Shown: one piece after another, positions 54,938 through 63,589 of the stretch
Layout: each line of letters starts with the position of its first letter
Numbering within the stretch: position 1 is the stretch's first letter
Origin: Bin55 sp965205545
GTDB lineage: Bacteria > Pseudomonadota > Gammaproteobacteria > Pseudomonadales > Azotimanducaceae
Length of the DNA stretch: 64,000 nt
Assembly: GCA_965205545.1 (NCBI GenBank)
Contig: OZ242170.1
Span: forward strand, 2,604,001 to 2,668,000
Direction: 5' to 3'
Notes under the pieces: model-generated
What the model was told of the DNA's origin: nothing
The model's input: only the letters and a program-made list of their open reading frames with translations
The model's database searches: none
Program-made: the position numbers and the translations under genes

Positions 54938-55630
54938 ATGATTGAACGAGTTCGCGACTACACAATCCCGTTTGTATTGGCGGCGCTTTTGCATTCATTT
55001 GCACTTGTCTCTCCCATGGTTTTTGGTTTTGGCAACGGTGACCGTGATCAGGAACCCGTATTCAAACCTAGAGCGATTTCTGCAACTTTGGTCATTTTGG
55101 AGACTACTCCTCAAACTGCAGGTCTAGCGCCCCAACCAAGCGCTGACCCAGCCCCAATTGCCCCGTTGCCGGTTGCGGACGACGAGCAAGATACGCCCGA
55201 TGCCACCGAAGAAATGGAACAGACCGAAGAGGAACGTGAAGCGCTCCGCCAGTTGAGGTTGGAAGAACTGCGCAATCAGATATTCGATCAAGAGCTTCTG
55301 CTGGAGAGCCAGGAGTTGGCGACCGGCAATATGGAGGCGGAAGGAACGACCTATGTCAATGCTATTTATTCGGCGATTGTTGTGAAGTGGTCAAGGCCGC
55401 CTAGCGCGAAGCGCGACATGGAAGCCGTGGTGCTTGTCGAGCTCTTTCCCAACGGGGAGCTCAACTCGGCTAGTCTTGTACAATCCAGCGGACATGACGC
55501 ATTTGACCGTTCGACATTGGCTGCGGTCAGGTCTGTCAAGAAGTTTTCTGTTCCCCAAAATTCCGAATTGTTTGAGCGTCGATTTCGTTCGTTCAAGCTT
55601 AGATTCAAAGGAGAGGACCTGCTGAGGTGA
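54938..55630 (+). CDS. tolA: Tol-Pal system protein TolA (short)
   Basis: A 230-residue protein with a membrane anchor (~9-26), a short Pro/Glu-rich linker with a brief coiled coil (EEEREALRQLRLEELRNQ), and a TonB/TolA C-terminal domain (ATGNMEAEGTTYVNAIYSAI ... FPNGELNSASLVQSSGHDAFD). E. coli TolA has 421 residues with a long alanine-rich helix, so this one has a much shorter periplasmic arm. It links the energised TolQR to TolB/Pal. It overlaps the tolB start by GTGA. Confidence 0.88.
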   Translation: MIERVRDYTIPFVLAALLHSFALVSPMVFGFGNGDRDQEPVFKPRAISATLVILETTPQTAGLAPQPSADPAPIAPLPVADDEQDTPDATEEMEQTEEEREALRQLRLEELRNQIFDQELLLESQELATGNMEAEGTTYVNAIYSAIVVKWSRPPSAKRDMEAVVLVELFPNGELNSASLVQSSGHDAFDRSTLAAVRSVKKFSVPQNSELFERRFRSFKLRFKGEDLLR

Positions 55631-56931
55631 GAACTTTCGTAGCAACTATTTGGCTGTTCCTGTGTTTCTCGGCGCAGGGCTTCGAGATTCTCATTGACCA
55701 AGGGAACGACCAAGTCAGTTCCCTCGCGGTAGTACCGTTCAATGCGCCCGCGGGTGTCCAGGACATGACTCCCATTGTCGAGTTCGACTTAGCGAGGAGC
55801 GGCCAATTCGCGCCCATGGATGCGACCCACATGCTGTCGCTGCCAAACACGCCCGAAGAGATCAACTATCGAGATTGGAAGGTACTAGGTGTTCAATATG
55901 TTGTGATAGGTGATGTTTCGGAGTCCGAGGATGGCACCCTTTCAGTCACCTATCACGTATTTAACGTGACGTTGGAGCAACGACTTCATGGGGGAACCGT
56001 TTCAGGCCCCACCACAGCGTTTCGTGACATCGCACATCTAGTTGCTGACAAGGTGTTCGAAGCCATAGCAGACATACCGGGTGCGTTTTCGACCAAGATC
56101 ATGTATGTTCTGGTACAAGGTCGCGCCACCGAAAATCCGCTGTTCAGCCTGCAGATTGCCGATTCCGATGGTGCCAACGTGCAGACGATACTTGAATCTC
56201 CGCATCCCATCTTGTCGCCAAGTTGGTCGCCGGATGGGAAGAAGATTTGCTATGTCTCCTTCGAAACAGGGCGCTCCACTGTAATCGTTCATGAGCTAGC
56301 AACCGGAGAACGGGATACGATCGCGGCATTCGATGGCACGAACAGTGCACCGACGTTTTCGCCAGACGGCACGCATATTGCCTTGTCTCTTTCCAAAGAC
56401 GGCAATTTTGAAATCTACACGGTGCGATTGCGGGATCTGAATTTTCGACGGATTACAAACCATCGAGGCATCGACACGGAACCTTCGTGGACCGCAGACG
56501 GCAATTCTTTGATATTCACGTCTGATCGAGCGGGCAATCCGCAACTCTACTCAGTAAAACTCAATAACTTGACTCCAAAGCGACTAACCTTTGAAGGCGA
56601 CTACAATGCGCGTCCCCGTATGCATCCTGACGGGGAACACCTGCTCTATGTGCACCGTGCCGACGACGCTGGATTTCATATCGTTTGGCAGGCATTGAAT
56701 GGCGATTCGCAACCGCGCATACTTACTAGCGACGTTTTGGATGAGTCGCCATCACTATCGCCCAATGGCGAGATGGTCGTCTATGCAACGCGCGATCAAG
56801 ACAGGGGAATTCTTGCTGTGGTGTCCACCGACGGGCAAGTTAAATTAAAGCTGCCCTCAGAGGATGGCGACGTCCAAGAACCCGCTTGGTCACCCTACAT
56901 GGCATCCAGTCTTGTTTCGCGTGAAATTTGA
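55627..56931 (+). CDS. tolB: Tol-Pal system periplasmic beta-propeller TolB
   Basis: A 434-residue protein with a signal peptide (RTFVATIWLFLCFSAQG), the N-terminal domain (DMTPIVEFDLARSGQFAP), and six TolB/WD40-like repeats with SPSWSPDGKKICYVS, SAPTFSPDGTHIALS, EPSWTADGNSLIFTSDRAGNPQLY and ARPRMHPDGEHLLYV. TolB binds Pal and TolA and is needed for outer-membrane constriction. It starts at GTG, overlapping tolA by four bases. Confidence 0.95.
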   Translation: MRTFVATIWLFLCFSAQGFEILIDQGNDQVSSLAVVPFNAPAGVQDMTPIVEFDLARSGQFAPMDATHMLSLPNTPEEINYRDWKVLGVQYVVIGDVSESEDGTLSVTYHVFNVTLEQRLHGGTVSGPTTAFRDIAHLVADKVFEAIADIPGAFSTKIMYVLVQGRATENPLFSLQIADSDGANVQTILESPHPILSPSWSPDGKKICYVSFETGRSTVIVHELATGERDTIAAFDGTNSAPTFSPDGTHIALSLSKDGNFEIYTVRLRDLNFRRITNHRGIDTEPSWTADGNSLIFTSDRAGNPQLYSVKLNNLTPKRLTFEGDYNARPRMHPDGEHLLYVHRADDAGFHIVWQALNGDSQPRILTSDVLDESPSLSPNGEMVVYATRDQDRGILAVVSTDGQVKLKLPSEDGDVQEPAWSPYMASSLVSREI

Positions 56932-57262
56932 ATTGCAACAAAATCAATTGATTTTTAAAAAGTTCACTAACAAATCGCACATATCGTTGCATAATAGAGT
57001 GGGTCATGATGACGTTTGTTGTCGTGGAGGGATTGGCTTAAATTGCCACATTTCGTTGCGTCTCTAGTGCATGAAATCGATAGAATGTGGAATACTGCGT
57101 ACTGTCAGTGCATTGCAACAAGTGTGGTTGCCGAAATGTGGGTAAAGTGGAACGTTGCAGCATGTAGCGAGTCGCTTAGTCCGATGGAAATTTGTGATTC
57201 GTGCATCGTGCAAGGAATCACGTTGTAATTCGATGCTCTCAAAACGGAATCGGGAGAAATAA
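56932..57262. other. tolB-pal spacer, 331 bases, with two inverted repeats
   Basis: In most gammaproteobacteria pal follows tolB closely. Here 331 bases intervene with no plausible gene. A perfect 16-base palindrome, AAAATCAATTGATTTT, lies at 56940-56955, eight bases past the tolB stop. A second pair, GTGATTC (57194-57200) and GAATCAC (57215-57221), lies 42 bases before pal. The spacer suggests pal may have its own promoter, but I cannot name one. Confidence 0.55.
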
Positions 57263-57856
57263 ATGAAGTTCACATATTGCCGTACAGGGCTGCTGCTGAT
57301 CGCACTGCTGGTGTTCATGTCTGGATGCGCCCTCTTGCCATGCAACGTTCCAGAGTCGCCGCCGGAAATAGTAGATGAAGAGCCTACAGATGAGCAGCCT
57401 GTGATAAGGTTAGATCCGGCACCGCCACCGCCGCCTCCACCACCATCGATACCTGAAGGATACGTTGAGGGAGAGGGTCCGCAAGGAGAACCGCGGTTAA
57501 TTGCGACGGACGAGCGCGGCAACGCGATTGATCATACTTTTAACTTCAATTTCGACGAGTCGGATCTTTCGTCGGGCGATTTCTCAGCATTGAACCGGCA
57601 CGCTGAATTACTAGCTAGGGATCGATCGCTAACAATTACGATCGAAGGACATTGCGACGAACGCGGCACCCGGGAATACAACATGGCGTTAGGCGAACGA
57701 CGTGCTCAAGCCGTGGCCGATTACTTGATGGGAGCTGGTGTTCGTGCATCTCAAATCACGACAGTTTCGTTTGGCGAGGAGCGACCCGTAGATGGTGCGA
57801 GCAATGACGCCGCGTGGGCGAGGAATCGAAGAGCCGAAATCATCATGAGGCCATAG
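57263..57856 (+). CDS. pal: Peptidoglycan-associated lipoprotein Pal
   Basis: A 197-residue outer-membrane lipoprotein with a lipobox VFMSGC, acylation at Cys22. A Pro-rich linker (DPAPPPPPPPPSIPEG) precedes the OmpA-C domain, which has HFNFDESDL-like strands, LTITIEGHCDERGTREYNMA and WARNRRAEIIM for peptidoglycan binding. It tethers the outer membrane to the wall and to TolB. A GGGAG ribosome binding site lies eight bases before the ATG (57250-57254). Confidence 0.95.
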   Translation: MKFTYCRTGLLLIALLVFMSGCALLPCNVPESPPEIVDEEPTDEQPVIRLDPAPPPPPPPPSIPEGYVEGEGPQGEPRLIATDERGNAIDHTFNFNFDESDLSSGDFSALNRHAELLARDRSLTITIEGHCDERGTREYNMALGERRAQAVADYLMGAGVRASQITTVSFGEERPVDGASNDAAWARNRRAEIIMRP

Positions 57857-57892
57857 CTGCCACTACAAGACTTGCGAAGTTAGTGACAGGTT

Positions 57893-58729
57893 ATGCACGA
57901 ATGTCCACAGCAACGTGACAAGACCGCCAAGTTGGACCGTCTGCGTAGTTCGTACGCCCCTCTCGTGCTTCTGGTTATGTTGGCAGTCGCCAATGCGGCT
58001 GCAGCCCAACAGGACGAAGATAGTTCCCTGTTCCGTGGTGATGCTACGGAACAGGGCGATTTAGGCGAACAATCTTCGCAATTCGCTGCTACACAAGCCG
58101 CTATAACCGATTCCGGAAATCAAGACAGCTCTATGCAGCTTGGGCTCGTTTTTCAAAAGATGAGCGAACTCCAAAGCGAGGTTTCTCACCTTCTTGGCAG
58201 AATCGAGCAATTGGAACACCAGCTGCAGGTTGTGCGTCAAGAAAACCGAGAGCGCTATGCCAGTATCGATGAACAAATGCTTCAGCTATCTGGCAGTCCG
58301 ACCGTGTCTCCAGACGTTGTTCCGACAGGTTCGACCGATACCGAAGAGGGACTGTACGTAACGGCATTTGCTCAAATTGAAGATCGCAACTTTGAAGAAG
58401 CTATTGGACTACTTGAGTCACTGATTGAGACCTACCCAAATGGAAAGAGACTGCCAGAAGCTTTCTATTGGTTGGGCGAAACCTACGCTCGATTGGATCC
58501 TCCCGAGTTCGAAAAAGCGAGACAAAGCCTTGTTCAGCTGGTTCGACTATACCCGGACCACGCTAAGGCGGCGGAAGGGACGTACAAGCTAGGAACAATC
58601 TATGAGCAATTGGGCGATGAGCCAAAAGCGCTTGAGTATCTCGATCGGGCAGCAAACAACTATCCAAACACCACCGCTGCGAGGCTTGCGGCGGACTATG
58701 CGGCAGCAATCCGAAATCCCGAGGAGTGA
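57893..58729 (+). CDS. cpoB: Cell division coordinator CpoB (YbgF)
   Basis: A 278-residue periplasmic protein. A signal peptide lies at ~20-39 (APLVLLVMLAVANAAAAQQ), a coiled coil at ~85-128 (KMSELQSEVSHLLGRIEQLE...), then TPR units ending in LYPDHAKAAEGTYKLGTIYEQLG and NNYPNTTAARLA. CpoB links PBP1B with Tol-Pal during constriction. It ends the tol-pal gene group, 36 bases after pal. Confidence 0.93.
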   Translation: MHECPQQRDKTAKLDRLRSSYAPLVLLVMLAVANAAAAQQDEDSSLFRGDATEQGDLGEQSSQFAATQAAITDSGNQDSSMQLGLVFQKMSELQSEVSHLLGRIEQLEHQLQVVRQENRERYASIDEQMLQLSGSPTVSPDVVPTGSTDTEEGLYVTAFAQIEDRNFEEAIGLLESLIETYPNGKRLPEAFYWLGETYARLDPPEFEKARQSLVQLVRLYPDHAKAAEGTYKLGTIYEQLGDEPKALEYLDRAANNYPNTTAARLAADYAAAIRNPEE

Positions 58730-58767
58730 CTCGCTGGTACTGGTCTAAATCCTCGTTCAAGAGAATT

Positions 58768-58843
58768 TGGTGGGTCGTCTGGGGCTCGAACCCAGGACGC
58801 GCGGGTTAAAAGCCCGGTGCTCTACCAGCTGAGCTAACGACCC
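58768..58843 (-). tRNA. tRNA-Lys (anticodon TTT)
   Basis: On the minus strand a full 76-nucleotide cloverleaf runs from GGGTCGTTAGCTCAGC to ACGACCCACCA. The acceptor stem GGGTCGT pairs with ACGACCC, the anticodon loop reads CTTTTAA with anticodon TTT, and the TpsiC arm is CTGGGTTCGAGCCCCAG. CCA is encoded. It closely matches E. coli tRNA-Lys. Confidence 0.97.
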
Positions 58844-59049
58844 TGAAACCGGCGTGTATTTTAGACACGCATTTCTCGTGAGACAATCAGCCCGGCAAAT
58901 CGTTGCGAAAACAATTGTTCGCTCATACATGAGTATCGACTCAATGAGCGACTTGAGCCAATTGCTGGACTGGGATTCGACTAAGTTCGATTCGGTCGCG
59001 AAGGTTCTTGGAATGGCACCTAAGTTCGTGCAAGGGGAAGGAGTTTGGC

Positions 59050-59826
59050 ATGGCATTGACTGAGCTGAGTCGTTCGATATCTGGCAGTGTTGCCGTGGTC
59101 ACCGGTGCCGCTAGCGGCATGGGCAAGGCAACTGCCGAATTGTTTGCCGAACAAGGCGCTATTGTTGCAGCGATTGACATCCAAGAACAACGGCTAAAAG
59201 CTGTCGTGGAAGGAATTAGCACGGCAGGTCATGCTGCACACTCTTGGACACTTGATGTCAGCGATGCTGGGGCGATAGGCAACACCATCGACCAGATAGC
59301 CGCGAAACTTGGAGGAATCGACATCGTTGTCAATAATGCTGGAGTAGGAGCGGGAGGCCCGCTGGATGATTCGGATTATGAGAGCAGGTGGTCGCGCGCC
59401 CTTGACATCATGTTGACAGCACATGTGCGTATCGTTCGCTCAGCGTTGCCCTATTTGCGTAAGTCAACAGCTCCCCGCATTGTGAACATTGCGTCTACTG
59501 AGGGATTGGGCGCAACCAAGTATTCCTCTGCATACGCTACGGCCAAGACAGGAGTGATTGGACTCACACGAGCGCTTGCTGTTGAGTTGGGGACTGAAGG
59601 GATCACAGTAAACTGCATTTGCCCGGGTCCGATTCGCACAGCTATGACGGAGAGCATTCCGGAAGAGAACAAACGCGAATATGCACGACGCCGGATCGCA
59701 CTGAAACGCTATGCAGAGCCCGAGGAAGTCGCGCACATGACGTTGAGCCTAGTCTTGCCAGCGGCTTCGTTTGTTACAGGCGTGGCGTTGCCAGTTGATG
59801 GTGGTTTGACAATTAAGAATGCCTGA
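59050..59826 (+). CDS. SDR-family NAD(P)-dependent oxidoreductase
   Basis: A 258-residue short-chain dehydrogenase from the ATG at 59050, which follows GAAGGAG; an ATG at 59008 is in frame. VTGAASGMGKATAELF is the cofactor loop with an Asp in the second strand (DIQEQ), favouring NAD. NNAG, IAST and YATAK give the full Asn-Ser-Tyr-Lys tetrad, and CPGPIRTAMTES follows. The substrate is not predictable. It is one of three intact SDRs within 3.5 kb here. Confidence 0.85.
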   Translation: MALTELSRSISGSVAVVTGAASGMGKATAELFAEQGAIVAAIDIQEQRLKAVVEGISTAGHAAHSWTLDVSDAGAIGNTIDQIAAKLGGIDIVVNNAGVGAGGPLDDSDYESRWSRALDIMLTAHVRIVRSALPYLRKSTAPRIVNIASTEGLGATKYSSAYATAKTGVIGLTRALAVELGTEGITVNCICPGPIRTAMTESIPEENKREYARRRIALKRYAEPEEVAHMTLSLVLPAASFVTGVALPVDGGLTIKNA

Positions 59827-59895
59827 CGCTAATCCAGGCGATCACAAGCAGGCTCGTGTAGATTCACGCAAGCTGTCCATCTTGTGCAGTCAATC

Positions 59896-59923
59896 TTGGC
59901 GCAATTGAGAGTTTCCCTATACT
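59896..59923 (+). promoter_or_regulatory. Candidate sigma-70 promoter of the phosphodiesterase gene
   Basis: TTGGCG (59896-59901) and TATACT (59918-59923) are 16 bases apart, with the predicted start near 59930 and a leader of ~27 bases. The -10 matches five of six consensus positions, the -35 four. Confidence 0.45.
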
Positions 59924-59956
59924 TCGATCACTCAATTACCCAATCCTCTGAGTTCA

Positions 59957-60550
59957 ATGCGAATCGGCCTAATTTCCGATACTCACGTTCCCGAAGCCAC
60001 AGACACGCTGTGGTCCCAAGTGTTTGACGCATTCGATGGGGTCGATTGCATTTTCCACGGAGGCGATGTGCACGAATTTACATTGCTTGATCAATTGCAG
60101 GAAATCGCGCCAGTGTACTGTGCGAGAGGAAATGGCGAAGATGGGTCGGGTGGACGGCCAATTCAACCTCAAGACGATAGGGTTAGGTACGTTTGGAACC
60201 ACGTCTGCGACGGCGTTCGAATAGGACTAACGCACTACATACCGGTGGATCAATCCACGCCAGACGACTACTCGTTGAAACCGTGGATTGATCGGTATTT
60301 CGATGGTTGTGCACCGGATGTCATCGTGTTTGGAGACACGCACGTAGAGACTGTTCGCACGATCGATGGGGTTTTGTGCGTCAATCCTGGTTCTCCAACC
60401 TATCCACACAACTACGATACGCAGTACGGCACGATAGGGTTCCTCGACTTGGTCGACGGACATCCCACAGCATCCGTTTGGTTAATCGTCGACGGGGGAA
60501 TCGCCCCTTTCGATTGGGATGCTGTGCCGCCTTGGAAACTTCGTCGCTAG
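59957..60550 (+). CDS. YfcE-family metallophosphoesterase
   Basis: A 197-residue phosphoesterase starting MRIGLISDTHVPEATD. FHGGDVHE, CARGNGED and FGDTHVETV complete the metal-binding motifs (DxH, GDxxE, GN, GDTH). YfcE/MJ0936-type enzymes hydrolyse simple phosphodiesters in vitro; the natural substrate is unknown. It stands between SDR genes, and is not obviously related to them. Confidence 0.85.
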   Translation: MRIGLISDTHVPEATDTLWSQVFDAFDGVDCIFHGGDVHEFTLLDQLQEIAPVYCARGNGEDGSGGRPIQPQDDRVRYVWNHVCDGVRIGLTHYIPVDQSTPDDYSLKPWIDRYFDGCAPDVIVFGDTHVETVRTIDGVLCVNPGSPTYPHNYDTQYGTIGFLDLVDGHPTASVWLIVDGGIAPFDWDAVPPWKLRR

Positions 60551-60593
60551 ACTACGATTCGCGAAACAGGTGTCGCTGCGTGCCGCTACGTTG

Positions 60594-61472
60594 CTAACGC
60601 AACGACATCATCGGATTGATTGCTGGCCAAGAGTCCTTGGTTGAGAGAACTGCGTCGCCAACTTCGTCGACATCCCACGGACCTTCCGACTCGTCTTTCG
60701 TAGCCAAGGGCTGCATGTTCCAGCTCAATAGAGAGACGCGATTGCCGGCTACTACCCATGTTCTGCCAGTGACGTCCTTTGCTTCATCTGTGCACAACCA
60801 AACAACCATAGGCGAAACTCGGTCTGGTGGGAGCTGGTCTTTCACGTTGTCAGGGAGAATGTCGTCGGTAAGTCGGGAAAGAGCTGTTGGAACGAGGATG
60901 TTGACTGTGATTCCATACTTTATCCCTTCCAAGTACAGGCAACGGGCCATTCCAGCGATTCCCGCTTTCGCCGCGCCGTAGTTAGATTGGCCAAAGTTCC
61001 CGAAGAGGCCGGATGTCGAACTGGTAACTATGATTCGGCCGCCATGCTCCTGCTGCAACATCTGGTCATACGCTGCTTTTGTTGTGAGGTATGTGCCCTT
61101 CAGATGGACATTTACGACCGTGTCCCACATGTCGCTAGTCATGTTCTTGAACGTCTTGTCCCGCAGGATTCCGGCGTTTGCGATGCAAATGTCCAATTTG
61201 CCAAACGCAGTTACTGCCCGTTGCACCATGGCTTTTGCATCTGCATCGTCTGCGACGTTTCCGTAGTCAGCAACAGCGCTTCCTCCAGCGCTGGTGATCT
61301 CTTCGACTACAGTGTCGGCCATGCTCGTTCCCGAACCGGAACCGTCTCGCGCGCCTCCTAGATCGTTTACTACGACATTTGCACCTTCTTTGGCCAGCAA
61401 CAGTGCATGTGTGCGTCCTAAGCCACCGCCCGCACCCGTTACAAGTGCAACTTTTCCATCAAGTAATGCCAA
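60594..61472 (-). CDS. SDR-family dehydrogenase, multifunctional-enzyme (HSD17B4-like) type
   Basis: A 292-residue short-chain dehydrogenase similar to the (3R)-hydroxyacyl-CoA dehydrogenase domain of peroxisomal-type multifunctional enzymes. VALVTGAGGGLGRTHALLLAK starts it, VVNDLGGARDGSGSG is a hallmark insert of that branch, SSTSGLFGNFGQSNYGAAK contains the Ser and YxxxK residues. It probably oxidises 3-hydroxyacyl-CoA with NAD. The C-terminal extension (~residues 220-292) is typical of the family. It fits the lipid and branched-chain genes elsewhere in the window. Confidence 0.85.
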   Translation of the reverse strand: MALLDGKVALVTGAGGGLGRTHALLLAKEGANVVVNDLGGARDGSGSGTSMADTVVEEITSAGGSAVADYGNVADDADAKAMVQRAVTAFGKLDICIANAGILRDKTFKNMTSDMWDTVVNVHLKGTYLTTKAAYDQMLQQEHGGRIIVTSSTSGLFGNFGQSNYGAAKAGIAGMARCLYLEGIKYGITVNILVPTALSRLTDDILPDNVKDQLPPDRVSPMVVWLCTDEAKDVTGRTWVVAGNRVSLLSWNMQPLATKDESEGPWDVDEVGDAVLSTKDSWPAINPMMSLR

Positions 61473-61692
61473 CTTTGTTCTCCGATTTTTTTGATGTGAG
61501 AATTGTCACCCCGCGAGGAATCTAACGTGTTGCCAGCGAGTTTGACAATGTGTGGGAATGGTTCATATGTTAACAATTGGTCCTTGGGTGGAATTGATTG
61601 AACAATGGCTATTGCAGTAGAGAAGCGAGGTTGAGTATCAAATTGCTGCGTCGACCATAATTCGACAATGGAGTGAGCATGAAGGATCGAAT

Positions 61693-62445
61693 ATGGATGA
61701 GCTGTTTGACTTTTCGGGGAAGGTTGCACTTGTCACAGGAGGCAGCCGAGGACTTGGCCGTGCCATGGTGCTTGGATTTGCTGAACGGGGCGCAGATGTC
61801 ATCATTGCAAGCAGAAAATTGGAAGTGTGCGAGTCGGTCGCACGGCAAGTGGAGTCGATGGGCCGAGAAGCGCTGCCACTAGCTTGTCACGTTGGTCATT
61901 GGGAGGAACTGCAGCAATTGGCGGAACGATCTTATGCTGAATTCGGCCATGTGGACATATTGGTAAACAACGCGGGAATGTCGCCGCTATATCCGTCATT
62001 GTCACAGGTAACGGAAGAACTGTTTGACAAGGTTGTTGGGGTGAACCTCAAGGGCCCTTTTAGGCTTTCCGCTCTAGTCGGTGAGCGCATGGCTGAAGGC
62101 GATGGCGGCTGCATCATTAACGTGAGCAGCACCGCGGCGACACATGCAAGCCCCGACTCGGAGCCCTATGGCGCGTGCAAGGCAGGCATTCATTCCTTGA
62201 CTCTGTCGCTGGCTCACGCGTTTGCTCCCAAGGTAAGAGTGAATTGCATTCAACCCGGTCCGTTCTTGACAGACATTTCGAAAGCATGGGACATGGATGC
62301 TTTCAATCGGCGAGCGAAGACTAATATTGCCCTGCAGCGGGGCGGTCAAGCAGAGGAAGTCGTAGGAGCAGCGCTATATTTGGCGGGTCCTAGTGGAAGC
62401 TATACCACGGGCTCGATTGTGACAATCGACGGCGGCAGTCGATGA
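61693..62445 (+). CDS. SDR-family oxidoreductase
   Basis: A 250-residue classical SDR. LVTGGSRGLGRAMVLGFAERGAD binds the cofactor (Ser-Arg follows the loop, which may favour NADP), NNAGMSPLYPS and NVSSTAATHASPDSEPYGACKAG give Asn, Ser, Tyr and Lys. It ends with GSIVTIDGGS. Comparable with glucose/3-oxoacyl dehydrogenases. The 220-base gap before it holds no other gene I can see. Confidence 0.85.
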   Translation: MDELFDFSGKVALVTGGSRGLGRAMVLGFAERGADVIIASRKLEVCESVARQVESMGREALPLACHVGHWEELQQLAERSYAEFGHVDILVNNAGMSPLYPSLSQVTEELFDKVVGVNLKGPFRLSALVGERMAEGDGGCIINVSSTAATHASPDSEPYGACKAGIHSLTLSLAHAFAPKVRVNCIQPGPFLTDISKAWDMDAFNRRAKTNIALQRGGQAEEVVGAALYLAGPSGSYTTGSIVTIDGGSR

Positions 62446-62538
62446 GTCTGTGATCATTGCAATTCCAGTGACGTCGAATCGGCCAATATTGCGGACGTTG
62501 ACGATCTGTGTGGAGCCTGTGAGCGCAGTTAACTTGAG

Positions 62539-63435
62539 TTAGTCCAACAAAGCGTCCAATACCTTCGGACTCATGTCTCGCCCTGTCAATTTTCGATAGG
62601 TTGAAAGCCAGCCTGGATTTGCGATATTTACGTCTAGCAAGTAGGGGTGCGCCACATCTATTGCAGCATAGCGTATACCCATGGCAGAGAGATGGATTGC
62701 AATTTCTTCGACATGCGAAAACTCCTCTCCTGAAGGCTCAGTCGCAAATGGAGTGGACCCAGAGTGTAGATTGCCTCGATGGCTCTTCAGTTTCTTGCCG
62801 TACGCGCCAATGACCTGGTTGTTGACTACCAACCATCGTTTCTCTTGGCTGGTGTCCACTCGTTTCTGAAGCAGGAAGAAGCCCTTGGATGTTCCCAGAT
62901 CCAATAAGGCACGGCGATATGACTGCTCCTTGCCATCGAGTAGGAATACGGAACGACCAAAGCTACCCGCAGCTGGCTTGAGTATCCACTCACCTCCTTT
63001 CGCGAGGTGCTTGTTCAGTAGATCTGGGTCATCGCTCGCTACCGAGTAGGGGTGATAGCGTTTCAAGGACGTCTGTAGCAGCGCGTGTTTTGCATGCAGA
63101 TACATGAATGCATCGATTCGGTTAACAAAGTTGCATTGATCGAGTGACCGGAGAAGTTGCATGCGATCAAGAAAAGAACTGCGCATGCCGAGACCAAGTA
63201 CCCATATGAGCTCCGCGTCCTTGAGATTGAGTTCGACTTTATTGCGACGCACGCCTTGATGTTGCTCCCAACCGCGTGCGTAGACTGTCGACTCGATTGC
63301 ATATAGCCCGTCGTGAGGGGCACAAGAGACGATCTCGTTTTTGCGTGCTAGGCAAGCCCGAATGAGCAGTGATTCGGATCTATCACAAGTGATTTCGCTC
63401 GCTTCGTGATCAGCTACAAGGAAAGCAACCGACAC
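62539..63435 (-). CDS. Glutathione-synthase-like ATP-grasp protein
   Basis: A 298-residue ATP-grasp ligase. WILKPAAGSFGRSVFLLDG is the nucleotide strand and P-loop-like segment, RWLVVNNQVIGAYGK the hinge, and YLLDVNIANPGWLSTYRKLTG carries the Asn that binds Mg. The N-terminal part (AFLVADHEASEITCDRSESL) resembles the substrate domain of GshB. It is a little shorter than glutathione synthetase (~315). It could make glutathione or a related acid-amide; a gshA gene is not in the window. It diverges from nadA. Confidence 0.72.
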   Translation of the reverse strand: MSVAFLVADHEASEITCDRSESLLIRACLARKNEIVSCAPHDGLYAIESTVYARGWEQHQGVRRNKVELNLKDAELIWVLGLGMRSSFLDRMQLLRSLDQCNFVNRIDAFMYLHAKHALLQTSLKRYHPYSVASDDPDLLNKHLAKGGEWILKPAAGSFGRSVFLLDGKEQSYRRALLDLGTSKGFFLLQKRVDTSQEKRWLVVNNQVIGAYGKKLKSHRGNLHSGSTPFATEPSGEEFSHVEEIAIHLSAMGIRYAAIDVAHPYLLDVNIANPGWLSTYRKLTGRDMSPKVLDALLD

Positions 63436-63564
63436 GATTGTGACCTGCTAGTGAAGTAGCGACGGATGTCACAGCGTGGCAACATCTGCCAAATGTCAAT
63501 TAGCTTCAGTTTCGAATCCTCATGGTGACCCCCGGACCTCCTCCAAGGGGGTTGTTTATGATGT

Positions 63565-63589
63565 CATTTTCATGTATGATATGAAAATG
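63565..63589. repeat. Inverted repeat over the nadA start
   Basis: CATTTTCAT (63565-63573) and ATGAAAATG (63581-63589) are exact complements, separated by GTATGAT. The pairing extends by one more T-A pair on each side (63564 with 63590). The second arm contains the nadA ATG at 63581, so an RNA hairpin would hide it. As DNA it could be an operator. Confidence 0.65.

Noticed and set aside
58854..59063. Plus-strand frame next to tRNA-Lys
   Set aside because: No family resemblance, no binding site, and it overlaps the SDR start.
63528..63552. ACCCCC/GGGGGT hairpin as a rho-independent terminator
   Set aside because: It is followed by TGTTTATG rather than a T-run and lies upstream of nadA; kept only as a possible leader structure.
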